This document shows positions 35,209 to 43,349 of a stretch of DNA of 64,000 nucleotides, one piece after another. The notes below the pieces were generated by a model. It ran no database searches and had not been told where the DNA came from. It saw only the letters and a list, made by a program, of their open reading frames with translations. Within the stretch, counting starts at the first letter, position 1, and each line of letters begins with the position of its first letter. This DNA comes from Caulobacter flavus (GTDB lineage Bacteria > Pseudomonadota > Alphaproteobacteria > Caulobacterales > Caulobacteraceae). The translations under genes and the position numbers were made by a program. The stretch spans positions 3,446,001 through 3,510,000 of the forward strand of contig NZ_CP026100.1 of NCBI RefSeq assembly GCF_003722335.1, written 5' to 3'.

Positions 35209-37212
35209 ATGAAGCCGAGCAAGCGTGACCGCGTCCTCCTGGCCGGCCTGGCGGCTGTTCTGCTGGCCGGCGCGAGCGTCGCGGGCGAGTCGGCCCCGCG
35301 CACCTGGACCGCCGACAACGGCGACGGCACCTTCACCAATCCGCTGTTCTACGACGAGTTCTCCGACCCCGACATGATCCGGGTGGGCCAGGACTACTAC
35401 CTGACCGGCACCACCATGCACGCGATGCCGGGCCTGCCGATCCTGCGCTCGCGCGATCTGGTGAACTGGAGCTTCGTCGGCTACGCGGCCGACAGGCTGG
35501 ACCTGGGGCCGAACTTCCGGCTGGAGGACGGCGACGTCTACGGCCAGGGCTTCTGGGCGCCCAGCTTCCGGCACCACGACGGCGTCTTCCACATCTTCAG
35601 CAACGTCAATCGCGAGGCGACCTTCCACTTCACAGCCAGGGACCCGGCCGGTCCGTGGACCCGGACGCGGATGAAGCGCGGCTTCCACGACCTGTCGGTG
35701 CTCTTCGACGACGACGGCAAGGTCTATGTGGTCTGGGGCTATCGCGGCATCCGCATGGCGCAGCTGAACGCCGACCTGACCGATGTCGTACCCGGCACGG
35801 AGCGCGAGATCATCGCGCCGGAGCAGGGCATGGGCGAGGGGCTGCACTTCACCAAGGTCGGCGGCAAGTACTGGATCACCAGCGCCTGGTTCGACGGGAT
35901 GATGCGCCTGCCGGTGGCCCGCGCCGACCGGCCGGAGGGGCCCTACGAGGTCAATCGCGAGATCAGCGTCGGCGAGGATTTCGGCCTGGCGGAAGGCGCC
36001 CGGCTGGAGGCGCCCAAGCCGCCGTTCACGATCGTGCCGCCCGATCCCAGGCCGCGCGGCCGCACGGCCCTGCACCAGGGCGGCTACGTCCAGACCCCCG
36101 CCGGCGCGTGGTGGGGCTATTCGATGATGGACTACAATTCGGTGGGGCGCCTGACGGCCCTGTCGCCGGTGACCTGGAAGGACGGCTGGCCCTATTTCGG
36201 CCTGCCGGGCAACCTGGGGCGCAACCCGCGGACCTGGGTCAAGCCCGACACGGGCGCGACGGAGGCGCCGCATGCGCCCTACGAGCGCGGCGACGACTTC
36301 TCGGGCGCCAAGCTCAAGCCGATCTGGCAGTGGAACCACGTTCCGGTCGACGCCAAGTGGTCGCTGGCCGAGCGGCCGGGTTTCCTGCGGCTGAAGACCC
36401 TGCCGGCCGCCGACTTCTGGAAGGCGCGCAACACCCTGACCCAGCGCGCGATCGGGCCGGAGTCGCGGCCGCGCGTGCTGCTGGACGCCTCCAGCCTGGC
36501 CGAGGGCGACGTGGCGGGCCTGGCCTTGCTGAACCTGCCCTATGCCTGGATCGGCGTGCGCAAGGTCGCCGGCGGGCTGGAGGTCGAGCAGCGCGACCAG
36601 CGCACGGGCAAGGCCTTCCAAGCCAGGGTCGCGGGCACGCAGGTCTGGCTGCAGGCCGACGCCGACTTCATGGCCGAAACGGCGCGGTTCGCGTTCTCGG
36701 CCGACGGCGAGGCGTTCACCGCCTTGGGCGAACCGATGGCCATGGTTTTCCAGCTGCGCACCTTCCAGGGCGTGCGCTACGGGCTGTTCGCCTACAACGA
36801 GGCGGGACGCGAGGGCGGCCATGCCGACTTCGACTCCATCGAGGTGTTCGAGCCTCATCCACGCGGCCTGCGCCGGCCGATCCCCGACGGCCGCAGGGTG
36901 ACGCTGACGGCGCTGGGCCAGGCGCGGACCGTGACCGTGGAGAAACGGCCGCTGGGCCGGGCGGCGCTGCGCGGGCAGGGCGGCTACCTGACCGTCGCCG
37001 CCGACGGGACGGTGAGCGCCTCGAAGGCGCGCGACGACAAGGCCCAGGCCTTCCAGTGGATCGAGACGCCGACGGGAGAGCTGGCCCTGATGTCGCTGGT
37101 GACCAACCGCTTCCTGCGGGTGTCGGCCGCCGGGGTCTGGACGGCGGACAGTCCCGGGCCGCGGTCGGACGGCAAGGACGGCGCGCGGTTTGAGTGGAGC
37201 GAGGCGAGGTAG
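35209..37212 (+). CDS. Glycoside hydrolase family 43 (beta-xylosidase/alpha-L-arabinofuranosidase) with C-terminal extensions
   Basis: This exported 667-residue GH43 enzyme has a five-bladed propeller domain. A signal peptide (1-26) precedes NPLFYDEFSDPDMIRVGQDY, where Asp53 is the likely general base. Asp161 in GFHDLSVLFDDDG is the probable pKa modulator and Glu210 in GMGEGLHFTKVGG the proton donor. A beta-sandwich typical of XynB-like GH43 proteins follows (about 360-555; GDDFSGAKLKPIWQWNHVPV). The last 100 residues (GGYLTVAADGTVSASKARDD, FQWIETPTGELALMSLVTNR) look like a fascin- or ricin-type trefoil fragment that may bind sugar. The gene is monocistronic and followed by an intergenic palindrome. 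Xylo- or arabino-oligosaccharides are likely substrates. Confidence 0.9.
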   Translation: MKPSKRDRVLLAGLAAVLLAGASVAGESAPRTWTADNGDGTFTNPLFYDEFSDPDMIRVGQDYYLTGTTMHAMPGLPILRSRDLVNWSFVGYAADRLDLGPNFRLEDGDVYGQGFWAPSFRHHDGVFHIFSNVNREATFHFTARDPAGPWTRTRMKRGFHDLSVLFDDDGKVYVVWGYRGIRMAQLNADLTDVVPGTEREIIAPEQGMGEGLHFTKVGGKYWITSAWFDGMMRLPVARADRPEGPYEVNREISVGEDFGLAEGARLEAPKPPFTIVPPDPRPRGRTALHQGGYVQTPAGAWWGYSMMDYNSVGRLTALSPVTWKDGWPYFGLPGNLGRNPRTWVKPDTGATEAPHAPYERGDDFSGAKLKPIWQWNHVPVDAKWSLAERPGFLRLKTLPAADFWKARNTLTQRAIGPESRPRVLLDASSLAEGDVAGLALLNLPYAWIGVRKVAGGLEVEQRDQRTGKAFQARVAGTQVWLQADADFMAETARFAFSADGEAFTALGEPMAMVFQLRTFQGVRYGLFAYNEAGREGGHADFDSIEVFEPHPRGLRRPIPDGRRVTLTALGQARTVTVEKRPLGRAALRGQGGYLTVAADGTVSASKARDDKAQAFQWIETPTGELALMSLVTNRFLRVSAAGVWTADSPGPRSDGKDGARFEWSEAR

Positions 37213-37232
37213 GGGAGGATCGGCCCATTCAC

Positions 37233-37345
37233 CGTCATCCCGGCCGTACGCCCGCGAAAGCGGACGGAAGAGCCGGGACCCAGGGGCCAAGCGCAGTGCG
37301 GCCGCCCCTGGGTCCCGGCTCGGCCTTCGGCCGTCCGGGATGACG
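37233..37345. repeat. Nested intergenic palindrome (REP-like)
   Basis: Outer arms CGTCATCCCGGCCG (37233-37246) and CGGCCGTCCGGGATGACG (37328-37345) enclose perfect inner arms AGCCGGGACCCAGGGGC (37271-37287) and GCCCCTGGGTCCCGGCT (37304-37320). It lies between the convergent GH43 gene and the small ORF after the monooxygenase. The structure is of the same nested type as the 18000 element, but the sequence differs. Confidence 0.85.
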
Positions 37346-37371
37346 AACTTGGTAGTTGAAGGTTGGTGAGA

Positions 37372-37527
37372 CTAGGCCGCATCCAGCGCCGCCCGCTCCA
37401 GGGCGTCGATACGATCGGCCAGCCCCGGCGCTGGCCAGTCCAGCGCCGCCAGCCCGAGATCGACGACGGGGGCGCGAGGCGGCGGGGCTGTCTCGACGGC
37501 GGTTTCCAGAAGCTCGCTCATCGTCAT
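37372..37527 (-). CDS. Small 51-residue hypothetical protein coupled to monooxygenase
   Basis: A 51-codon ORF starts at ATG 37527, overlapping the monooxygenase stop by 4 nt (ATGA), and ends at TAG 37372. The peptide begins MTMSELLETA and contains PVVDLGLAALDWPAPGLADR, then an amphipathic C-terminal helix DALERAALDAA. It has no signal or membrane segment and no recognised family. The tight coupling argues for expression; it could also be the truncated start of a longer lost gene, because a REP-like palindrome follows immediately. Confidence 0.5.
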   Translation of the reverse strand: MTMSELLETAVETAPPPRAPVVDLGLAALDWPAPGLADRIDALERAALDAA

Positions 37528-38867
37528 TCCGCCGCGATCAGGCCCGGAGCGCGGGTCCAGCGGTTCTCCGGAACCGGCAGGCCCAGGTGCCCGCGCAGGG
37601 TGTCGTGCTCGTACTCGGTGCGGAACAGGCCGCGGGCCTGCAGGATCGGCACGACTTTCTCGCGGAACAGGGCGAAGTCGCCGGGGCGGGTCACCCGCAG
37701 GATGAAGCCGTCGGCGGCGCGACCGTCGAACCAGCGCTGGATCTCGTCGGCGACGGTCTGGGGCGAGCCGACGAAGTCGGTGCGCCAGGTTCCGAACCGC
37801 TCGGCCGCCTGGCGCAGGGTCAGGTTCTGCTCTTGCGAGATCCGCACGATCCGCTCGGCATGGCCCTTGTACGCGTTGAGGCTGAGGCCCGAGACGTCGG
37901 GGAACGGGCCGTCCAGCGGATACTGCTTGAAGTCGTGATAGCCGAAGGCGCGGCCGAGCTGGGTCAGCAGCTTGTCGATGCTGACCGAGCCGCGCTGGGC
38001 GTCGGCCAGGGCGCGCGCCTCCTCGTCGGTGTTGGCGATGATGGGCGACAGGCCGGGCAGCACGCTGACGTGGTCGGGATCGCGGCCTTGCGCGACGGCG
38101 CGGGCCTTGAGGTCGGCATAGTATTCCTGGGCGTCCTCGAAGCCGTCGACGCCGGCGAACACGCCCTCGGCGATACGGGCGCCCAGGTCCCGGCCCGCGC
38201 CGCTGACCCCGGCCTGGAAGATCACGGGCTGGCCTTGCCGCGATCGGCTCAGGGCCAGCGGCCCGGCCACCGAGAAGTGTTCGCCCTTGTGGTTCAGGGC
38301 GTGCTGCTTGGCCTTGTCGAGGAATACGCCGGCTTCCTTGTCGCGCGGGAAGGCGTCGTCCTCGTAGCTGTCCCAGAGGCCTTGGACGACGTCGACGAAC
38401 TCGCCGGCCCGCTCGTAGCGCACGGCGTGGTCGAAGTGGGCGTCGCGGCCGTAGTTGCGCGCGGCGCCTTCCAGGCCCGTGGTCACCACGTTCCAGCCGG
38501 CGCGGCCCTTGCTGATGTGGTCCAGCGAGCCGAACTGGCGGGCCACGTTGTAGGGCTCCCAGTACGAGGTGGTCAGGGTGCCCACGAGGCCGATCTTCGA
38601 GGTCGAGACCGCCAGGGCCGAGAGCAGGGTGAGAGGCTCGAGCCGGTTGAGGAAGTGCGGCGCGGTGTCGGGGGTGATGAACGGGCTGTCGACGATGAAC
38701 ACCAGGTCGAACTTGGCCGCCTCGGCCAGGCGGGCGTTGTCGATGTACCAGCCGATGTCGATGCTGGCGTCGCCGGCCAGGTCGGGGTCGCGCCAGCTGG
38801 CGTGGTCGGCGCCGACGCCTTCGAGGATCGCGCCCAGTTTCAGCTGTCGTTTCGCGGCCGTGGTCAT
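37524..38867 (-). CDS. FMN-dependent monooxygenase, NtaA/SnaA/DszA family
   Basis: This 447-residue luciferase-like flavin monooxygenase would use reduced FMN supplied by a separate reductase to oxidise an organosulfur, amino-polycarboxylate or similar compound. Family features are the N-terminal strand LKLGAILEGVGADHASWRDP, FDLVFIVDSPF, the SLDHISKGRAGWNVVTTGLE block around residue 110, GQPVIFQAGVSGAGRDLGAR and GSPQTVADEIQRWFD. The length matches the family. The start is supported by GGAGGCG before ATG 38867. No flavin reductase gene is adjacent. An imperfect inverted repeat (GTTCGCCTCCGTGTCC with GGACACGAAGGCGGAAC) covers the ribosome-binding region at about 38867-38919. The substrate cannot be read from sequence; sulfur-source scavenging is common for this family. 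Confidence 0.9.
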   Translation of the reverse strand: MTTAAKRQLKLGAILEGVGADHASWRDPDLAGDASIDIGWYIDNARLAEAAKFDLVFIVDSPFITPDTAPHFLNRLEPLTLLSALAVSTSKIGLVGTLTTSYWEPYNVARQFGSLDHISKGRAGWNVVTTGLEGAARNYGRDAHFDHAVRYERAGEFVDVVQGLWDSYEDDAFPRDKEAGVFLDKAKQHALNHKGEHFSVAGPLALSRSRQGQPVIFQAGVSGAGRDLGARIAEGVFAGVDGFEDAQEYYADLKARAVAQGRDPDHVSVLPGLSPIIANTDEEARALADAQRGSVSIDKLLTQLGRAFGYHDFKQYPLDGPFPDVSGLSLNAYKGHAERIVRISQEQNLTLRQAAERFGTWRTDFVGSPQTVADEIQRWFDGRAADGFILRVTRPGDFALFREKVVPILQARGLFRTEYEHDTLRGHLGLPVPENRWTRAPGLIAAE

Positions 38868-39019
38868 GTTCGCCTCCGTGTCCTGGCCGCAGGCTTGCGA
38901 CGGACACGAAGGCGGAACAAATCAGCTGTTCTCAAGAGGCCTATTGGCGGCGTTCAACACCCTGCTTTCGCTGGACTTTTCGAACGCCGCCGTCTGCTCG
39001 GCTGCAAGGCCGATCAGAA
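38868..39019. promoter_or_regulatory. Spacer between SDR gene end and monooxygenase start
   Basis: This 152-bp gap holds an imperfect hairpin overlapping the monooxygenase ribosome-binding site and a short inverted repeat GAACA-AATCAGC-TGTTC (about 38916-38932). The monooxygenase promoter is likely here. No named site was recognised. Confidence 0.35.
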
Positions 39020-39853
39020 TTACTGGGCCGGGAAGTCGGTCGAGATGCTCAAGTCCCGCCAGCGTTCCAGCTCGGCCAGCCGTCGCTCGTCCGCGTCGCG
39101 GATCGCGGCGACGGCGTCGCTGCCGAGCGCGACGCGTAGCGGCGGCTCGTCCATGGCCGCCAGGGCCAGGACGGCCTGGGCCGCGCGCGCCGGATCGCCG
39201 GGCTGGGTTCCGTCATAGGCCGCCTGGCGGCGGGCCGTGGCGCCGACCACGGCGTCGTACTCGGCCCGGCCGGCGTCGAGGCTGGTCGAGGCGCCGGCGA
39301 AGTCGGTGCGGAAGCCGCCCGGCTCGACGATGGTCACCTTCACGCCGACCAGCGCCATCTCCAGCGCCAGGCATTCGGAGAACCCCTCGACGCCCCACTT
39401 GGCGGCCGAGTAGGGCGCGCGGCCCGGCGCGCCGATCCGTCCGCCGACGGACGACAGCTGGATCACGTGCCCCGAGCGCTGTTCCCGCAACAGCGGGATC
39501 GCCGCCTTGGTGACGATGATCGTGCCGAAGAGGTTGGTCTCGATCTGGCGGCGGAAGTCGTCGAGCGAGGTGTCCTCCACCGAGCCGACGTCGCCGTAGC
39601 CGGCGTTGTTGACCACCACGTCGAGCCCGCCGAACGACCGCGCCGCCAGGGCCACGGCCTCGTCGGCGGCGACCGGATTGGAAACGTCGAGGGCGGCCAG
39701 GCGCACCGCGGCGCCATGGCGGTGGACGAGGTGCTCCAGGGCGCGCGGATCGCGGGCGGTCGCCACCAGTCGGTCGCCGGCGGCCAGCACGGCCTCGGCC
39801 AGCGCTCGTCCGAGGCCCCGCGAGGCCCCGGTGATCAGCCATCTTCTGGACAT
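39020..39853 (-). CDS. Short-chain dehydrogenase/reductase (classical SDR)
   Basis: This 277-residue NAD(P)-dependent oxidoreductase has a Rossmann fold with TGASRGLG cofactor motif at the N-terminus, VVNNAGYGDVG, catalytic Ser in VIQLSSVGG, and YSAAK for the Tyr-Lys pair. The cofactor loop ATARDP suggests NADP(H). The chosen start ATG 39853 is preceded by GGAGAA; a longer frame upstream is not supported. It is the last gene of a run on the minus strand headed by ohr. Relatives act on assorted carbonyl compounds; the substrate is unknown. In this setting, reduction of reactive aldehydes or ketones produced by peroxidation is a reasonable inference. Confidence 0.92.
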   Translation of the reverse strand: MSRRWLITGASRGLGRALAEAVLAAGDRLVATARDPRALEHLVHRHGAAVRLAALDVSNPVAADEAVALAARSFGGLDVVVNNAGYGDVGSVEDTSLDDFRRQIETNLFGTIIVTKAAIPLLREQRSGHVIQLSSVGGRIGAPGRAPYSAAKWGVEGFSECLALEMALVGVKVTIVEPGGFRTDFAGASTSLDAGRAEYDAVVGATARRQAAYDGTQPGDPARAAQAVLALAAMDEPPLRVALGSDAVAAIRDADERRLAELERWRDLSISTDFPAQ

Positions 39854-39876
39854 GGGCGTTCTCCTTCGCGCCGGGG

Positions 39877-40659
39877 TCATTGGGCCTTGGCGGCGGTCTC
39901 GATCAGGGCCGAGACCGCGTGCGGGTGCGAGATCATCACGACGTGCGAGGCGCCGGGCACGGTGACGACCTGCCTGGCGTGGGCGCGCTGGGCCATGAAC
40001 GCCATGGCGGCCGGCGGGATGTTGCGGTCGGCGCCGCCATAGACCCACCAGGACGGGATCGTCTTCCAGGCGGTCGAGACGGCCTTCTCGCCGCCGGCGG
40101 CGTCGGTCAGCGGGCGCTGGGCGATCGCCATCAGCCGGGCCTTGGCCAGCGGGACGTCGGCGGCGAACTGGGCCGGGAACTTGTCCTGCCGGATATAGAG
40201 GTCGTGACCGCCGCCGGGCAGGTCGACCGGCTTGTCGAGGGCCGCGGGAAGGGTGGAGCCGGGGAACTTGCCGGACAGCTCGAAGGTGCTTTCGCCGACC
40301 TCGGGGGCGAAGGCGGCGACATAGACCAGCGCCTTGACGTTGGCCGCGCCGTCGGCGGCCGCCGAGATCACCGTGCCGCCATAGGAGTGGCCGACCAGCA
40401 CGACCGGACCGGGGATCGAGTTGATCACCGTGCGCACGGCGGCGGCGTCGCTGGCCGCGCCCCGCAGCGGGTTGGCGGCCGACACCACCGGGTAGCCGTC
40501 GCGCTTCAGGTCGGCGACCACGCCGTCCCAGCTGCTGGAGTCGGCGAAGGCGCCGTGCACCAGCACCACGGTGGGCTTGGCGGGCAGGGGCGCGGCGTGG
40601 GCGGCGCCCAGGCCGGTCAGGGCGAAGGCGACGGAAAGGGCGAGGACTTTCTTGGACAT
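39877..40659 (-). CDS. Alpha/beta hydrolase, exported
   Basis: This 260-residue alpha/beta-hydrolase carries a signal peptide (1-22, ending AAHAA). The oxyanion region is VVLVHGAFADSSSWD; the nucleophile elbow is VGHSYGG with Ser92; the catalytic His lies in PGASHVVMISHP near the C-terminus. It resembles the small EstC/salicylate-esterase-like hydrolases often encoded with stress genes. It sits 23 bp upstream of the SDR gene and 78 bp downstream of the thioredoxin-like gene in the ohr-led run. A natural substrate cannot be named. Confidence 0.9.
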   Translation of the reverse strand: MSKKVLALSVAFALTGLGAAHAAPLPAKPTVVLVHGAFADSSSWDGVVADLKRDGYPVVSAANPLRGAASDAAAVRTVINSIPGPVVLVGHSYGGTVISAAADGAANVKALVYVAAFAPEVGESTFELSGKFPGSTLPAALDKPVDLPGGGHDLYIRQDKFPAQFAADVPLAKARLMAIAQRPLTDAAGGEKAVSTAWKTIPSWWVYGGADRNIPPAAMAFMAQRAHARQVVTVPGASHVVMISHPHAVSALIETAAKAQ

Positions 40660-40737
40660 GGGGGTCTCCTTGAGACGTGCGGAAGGGATCGGCCGCGCGG
40701 GCCGTCCGATGCGTGGGTTGGCGGGGAGGAGGTCGGG

Positions 40738-41829
40738 CTAGCCGAAGGTGAAGACGTAGGCGCGGACGCCGGGGTCGAGGAACTCGATCGTAAAGCCGCG
40801 ATCGGCGACGGGGCCGGTCTGGCGGATCAACTGGTGCATGCGGGGCCGGTCGATCACGCCTGTCCCGTCGGGCGCGACGTCCCAGCCGTGGTCAGCGCCC
40901 GGCGCCTGGCCGTCGAGGCGGACGCGGTAGCGGACGGGGCGGCCGGGCTGGTCTGGGGCCAGCACCATGTGCAGGTCGCGGGCGTGGAAGCGGCTGGCGA
41001 TGACGCCGCCGGCCGCGAGGCTGGTCGCGTATTCCTCGCCGGCCCGCCACTCGCCAGCCAGGCCCCAGCGGTTGAGACCCAGCGCGTCGGGCAGGCGGTA
41101 GGCCTTGGCCGCGTCCTGGCGCAGGCCGCCCGGCGAGGCGAAGGCGCTGGCCTGGCCCCAGCCGACATAGCTCTCGGGCGAGCCGAGGTCGGCGAAGTCG
41201 GGCGCGGCCTGCGGGCCGACGGCGCGAACCGGCGACAGGTCGTCGGGCACGGCCGGGCCGGGGACCCCGGCCAGCAGGGCCTGGATCCGGCGCCCGTGGC
41301 GGTCGTAGTCGCCTTCGCCCGCCGCGTGGCCGTGCACCCGGCCATCGGCGCCCACGAAGTACAAGGCCGGCCAGGCGTTGTTGCCGTAGGCCCGCCAGAT
41401 CCGCCAGTCGCTGTCGAGCACGACGGGGAAGGGGACGTCGAGGTCGGAAAGGGCCTGCCGGACGTTGGCGGGGTCCTTCTCGAACGCGAATTCGGGCGTA
41501 TGCACCCCGACGATCACCAGGCCCCGGTCGCGGTAGCGGGCGTGCCAGGCGCGCAGGTAGGGCAGCACGCGCAGGCTGTTGATGCAGGAATAGGTCCAGA
41601 AGGCCACCAGCACGACCTTGCCGGTCAGGGCCTTGGGCGTGAGGGCCGGGCCGTTCAGCCACTGCGGCGACAGCGACAGGGCGTCCAGCGCCGACGACGA
41701 GCCGCTGGCCAAGGCCAGGGCCTTGCGGGCCGGCGGCAGGCCGATGGCGGCGGCGATCGACAGGGGGACCAGGCCGACGGCCGCGCCCTTCAGCCAGTCG
41801 CGGCGGGACAGATGTTCGGATCGGGTCAT
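40738..41829 (-). CDS. TlpA/DipZ-type thioredoxin-like protein with CxxS active site, Tat-exported
   Basis: This 363-residue periplasmic protein has a Tat signal (SRRDWLKGAAVGL), a thioredoxin/redoxin domain and a C-terminal beta-rich domain like that of DipZ. The redox motif reads FWTYSCINSLRVLPYL: Cys82 is present, but the resolving Cys of the usual CINC is Ser85. The rest is ordinary (LVIVGVHTPEFAFEKDPANV, NNAWPALYFVGADG). Loss of the second Cys would stop ordinary dithiol exchange and leave a monothiol enzyme that could trap a partner or reduce peroxides with an external thiol. The start follows a GGAG-like site (GAGGAGCGGTCTCC before ATG 41829). The gene lies within the ohr-led run, which supports an oxidative-stress role by inference. 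Confidence 0.88.
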   Translation of the reverse strand: MTRSEHLSRRDWLKGAAVGLVPLSIAAAIGLPPARKALALASGSSSALDALSLSPQWLNGPALTPKALTGKVVLVAFWTYSCINSLRVLPYLRAWHARYRDRGLVIVGVHTPEFAFEKDPANVRQALSDLDVPFPVVLDSDWRIWRAYGNNAWPALYFVGADGRVHGHAAGEGDYDRHGRRIQALLAGVPGPAVPDDLSPVRAVGPQAAPDFADLGSPESYVGWGQASAFASPGGLRQDAAKAYRLPDALGLNRWGLAGEWRAGEEYATSLAAGGVIASRFHARDLHMVLAPDQPGRPVRYRVRLDGQAPGADHGWDVAPDGTGVIDRPRMHQLIRQTGPVADRGFTIEFLDPGVRAYVFTFG

Positions 41830-41855
41830 GGAGACCGCTCCTCGGGGATGGGGCT

Positions 41856-42869
41856 TCAGGCCGCCCAGCGGGCGACGTCCAGGATGGCGCGGGCGAAGTC
41901 GCGCGGCGCTTCCTGGGGCAGGTTGTGGCCGACGCCGCCGCCGACGTCGCGGTGCTCGTAGCGGCCCTTGAACTTGCCGGCGTAGGCGGCCGGCGGCGGG
42001 TGCGGGGCGGCGTTGCCGTCGCCTTCCATGGTGATGGTCGGCACGGTGATGACGGGACCCTGGGCGAGCTTGGCCTCCAAGGCGTCGAAGCGGGCTTCGC
42101 CCTGGGCCAGGCCCAGCCGCCAGCGATAGTTGTGGATGGTGATGGCCACGTGGTCGGGATTGGCCAGCGAGGCGGCCGAGCGGGCGAAGGTCGCGTCGTC
42201 GAACGCCCACTTGGGCGAGGCCGTCTTCCAGATCAGCCGGGCGAAGGCGTCGCGGTTCTGGGCGTAGCCCTTCGCGCCGCGCTCGGTGGCGAAATAGAAC
42301 TGGTACCACCACGACAGCTCGGCCTCGGGCGCCAGGGGCGCGGCGTTGGCCGCCTGGCTGCCGATCAGGTAGCCGCTGACGCTGACCAGGGCCGAGCAGC
42401 GCTCGGGCCACAGGGCCGCGACGATGCAGGCGGTGCGCGCGCCCCAGTCGAAGCCGCCGATGACGGCCTTCTTGATGCTCAGCGCGTCCATCAGGGCGAT
42501 GACGTCGACGGCCAGGGCGGCCTGCTGGCCGTTGCGCGGGGCGGCGTCGGAGGTGAAGCGGGTGGTTCCGTAGCCGCGCAGGTGCGGGACGATCACCCGC
42601 TTGCCGGCAGCGGCCAGGATCGGGGCGACCTCGGCGAAGGCGTGGATGTCGTAGGGCCAGCCGTGCAGCAGGATCACCGGCGCGCCGTCGGCTGGGCCGG
42701 TCTCGGCGTAGCCGATGACGAGGTCGGCGGTCGCGACCTCGCGCAGCGTCCAGGCGGGGGGCAGGGCAGGGGCGGCCGAGGCGCGCGCGGCCAGGGCGCC
42801 GGCCGCGCCGACGAGGGCGGCGGCCTGCAGCAAGCGGCGGCGGGGAAGGTCGATCTTGGCGGGGGACAT
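41856..42869 (-). CDS. Epoxide hydrolase/dehalogenase-like alpha/beta hydrolase, Tat-exported
   Basis: This 337-residue hydrolase has a Tat-type signal (PRRRLLQAAALVGAAGALAA). The core carries VILLHGWPYDIHAFAE and a nucleophile elbow GGFDWGAR, where Asp141 replaces the serine used by esterases. This marks the epoxide hydrolase/haloalkane dehalogenase branch. The HLRGYGTTRF segment and a late His (GGGVGHNLPQE) complete the expected machinery. It is 26 bp upstream of the thioredoxin-like gene and 12 bp downstream of the DUF6130-type gene in the ohr-led run. Hydrolysis of epoxides formed from oxidised lipids would fit the context, but the substrate is inferred. Confidence 0.9.
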   Translation of the reverse strand: MSPAKIDLPRRRLLQAAALVGAAGALAARASAAPALPPAWTLREVATADLVIGYAETGPADGAPVILLHGWPYDIHAFAEVAPILAAAGKRVIVPHLRGYGTTRFTSDAAPRNGQQAALAVDVIALMDALSIKKAVIGGFDWGARTACIVAALWPERCSALVSVSGYLIGSQAANAAPLAPEAELSWWYQFYFATERGAKGYAQNRDAFARLIWKTASPKWAFDDATFARSAASLANPDHVAITIHNYRWRLGLAQGEARFDALEAKLAQGPVITVPTITMEGDGNAAPHPPPAAYAGKFKGRYEHRDVGGGVGHNLPQEAPRDFARAILDVARWAA

Positions 42870-42881
42870 GGCGGGCGCTCC

Positions 42882-43349
42882 CTAATGTTGGTGGTCGCCG
42901 GCGACGGCCGGGACGACGAAGCGGATGGTGGCGCTGTCGAGCGGACGATGATTGGCGTCCGCGAGCGTGATTTGAACGCTGTGCGACCCGGGCGTCAGGC
43001 CGACCAGGATGATCGGCTCGCCGCTGGCGTCGGCCCAGTGCCAGGGGGCGTCGTCGACGGTGACGTGGACGTGGCCGATGCGGGGCGTGACGGCGAGGGC
43101 GGCGGGGCCGAACACCGGCTCGATGCGCAGGTTCTCGGCCCGGTACTGGATGAACACACGGCCCAGGGCCAGCGGGCCGGGCAGGGGCGGATCGACGACC
43201 AGGCGCGCGGGCGGCTGGGGCGTGGTCAGGGGCACGACGCCGGCCGGGCCGAGCACCTGGCCGGCGGAGAGGCCGGGCAGGGTCTGGGCGAGGGAGGGGC
43301 CGGCGACCAGGCTGGCGGCGGCCAGGGCGAGCGGGGCGAGCTTACGCAT
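42882..43349 (-). CDS. Small secreted protein, DUF6130-like
   Basis: This 155-residue exported protein of unknown function has a signal peptide (1-21, ending PSLAQ). It contains an immunoglobulin-like beta domain with IGHVHVTVDDAPWHWADASG, IILVGLTPGSHSVQITLAD and a C-terminal His-containing tail. The pattern resembles DUF6130 proteins. The HVHV and HWAD residues could bind metal, which is speculation. Its start overlaps the end of the DUF1097-type gene by 8 nt, so it is part of the ohr-led run. Confidence 0.8.
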   Translation of the reverse strand: MRKLAPLALAAASLVAGPSLAQTLPGLSAGQVLGPAGVVPLTTPQPPARLVVDPPLPGPLALGRVFIQYRAENLRIEPVFGPAALAVTPRIGHVHVTVDDAPWHWADASGEPIILVGLTPGSHSVQITLADANHRPLDSATIRFVVPAVAGDHQH

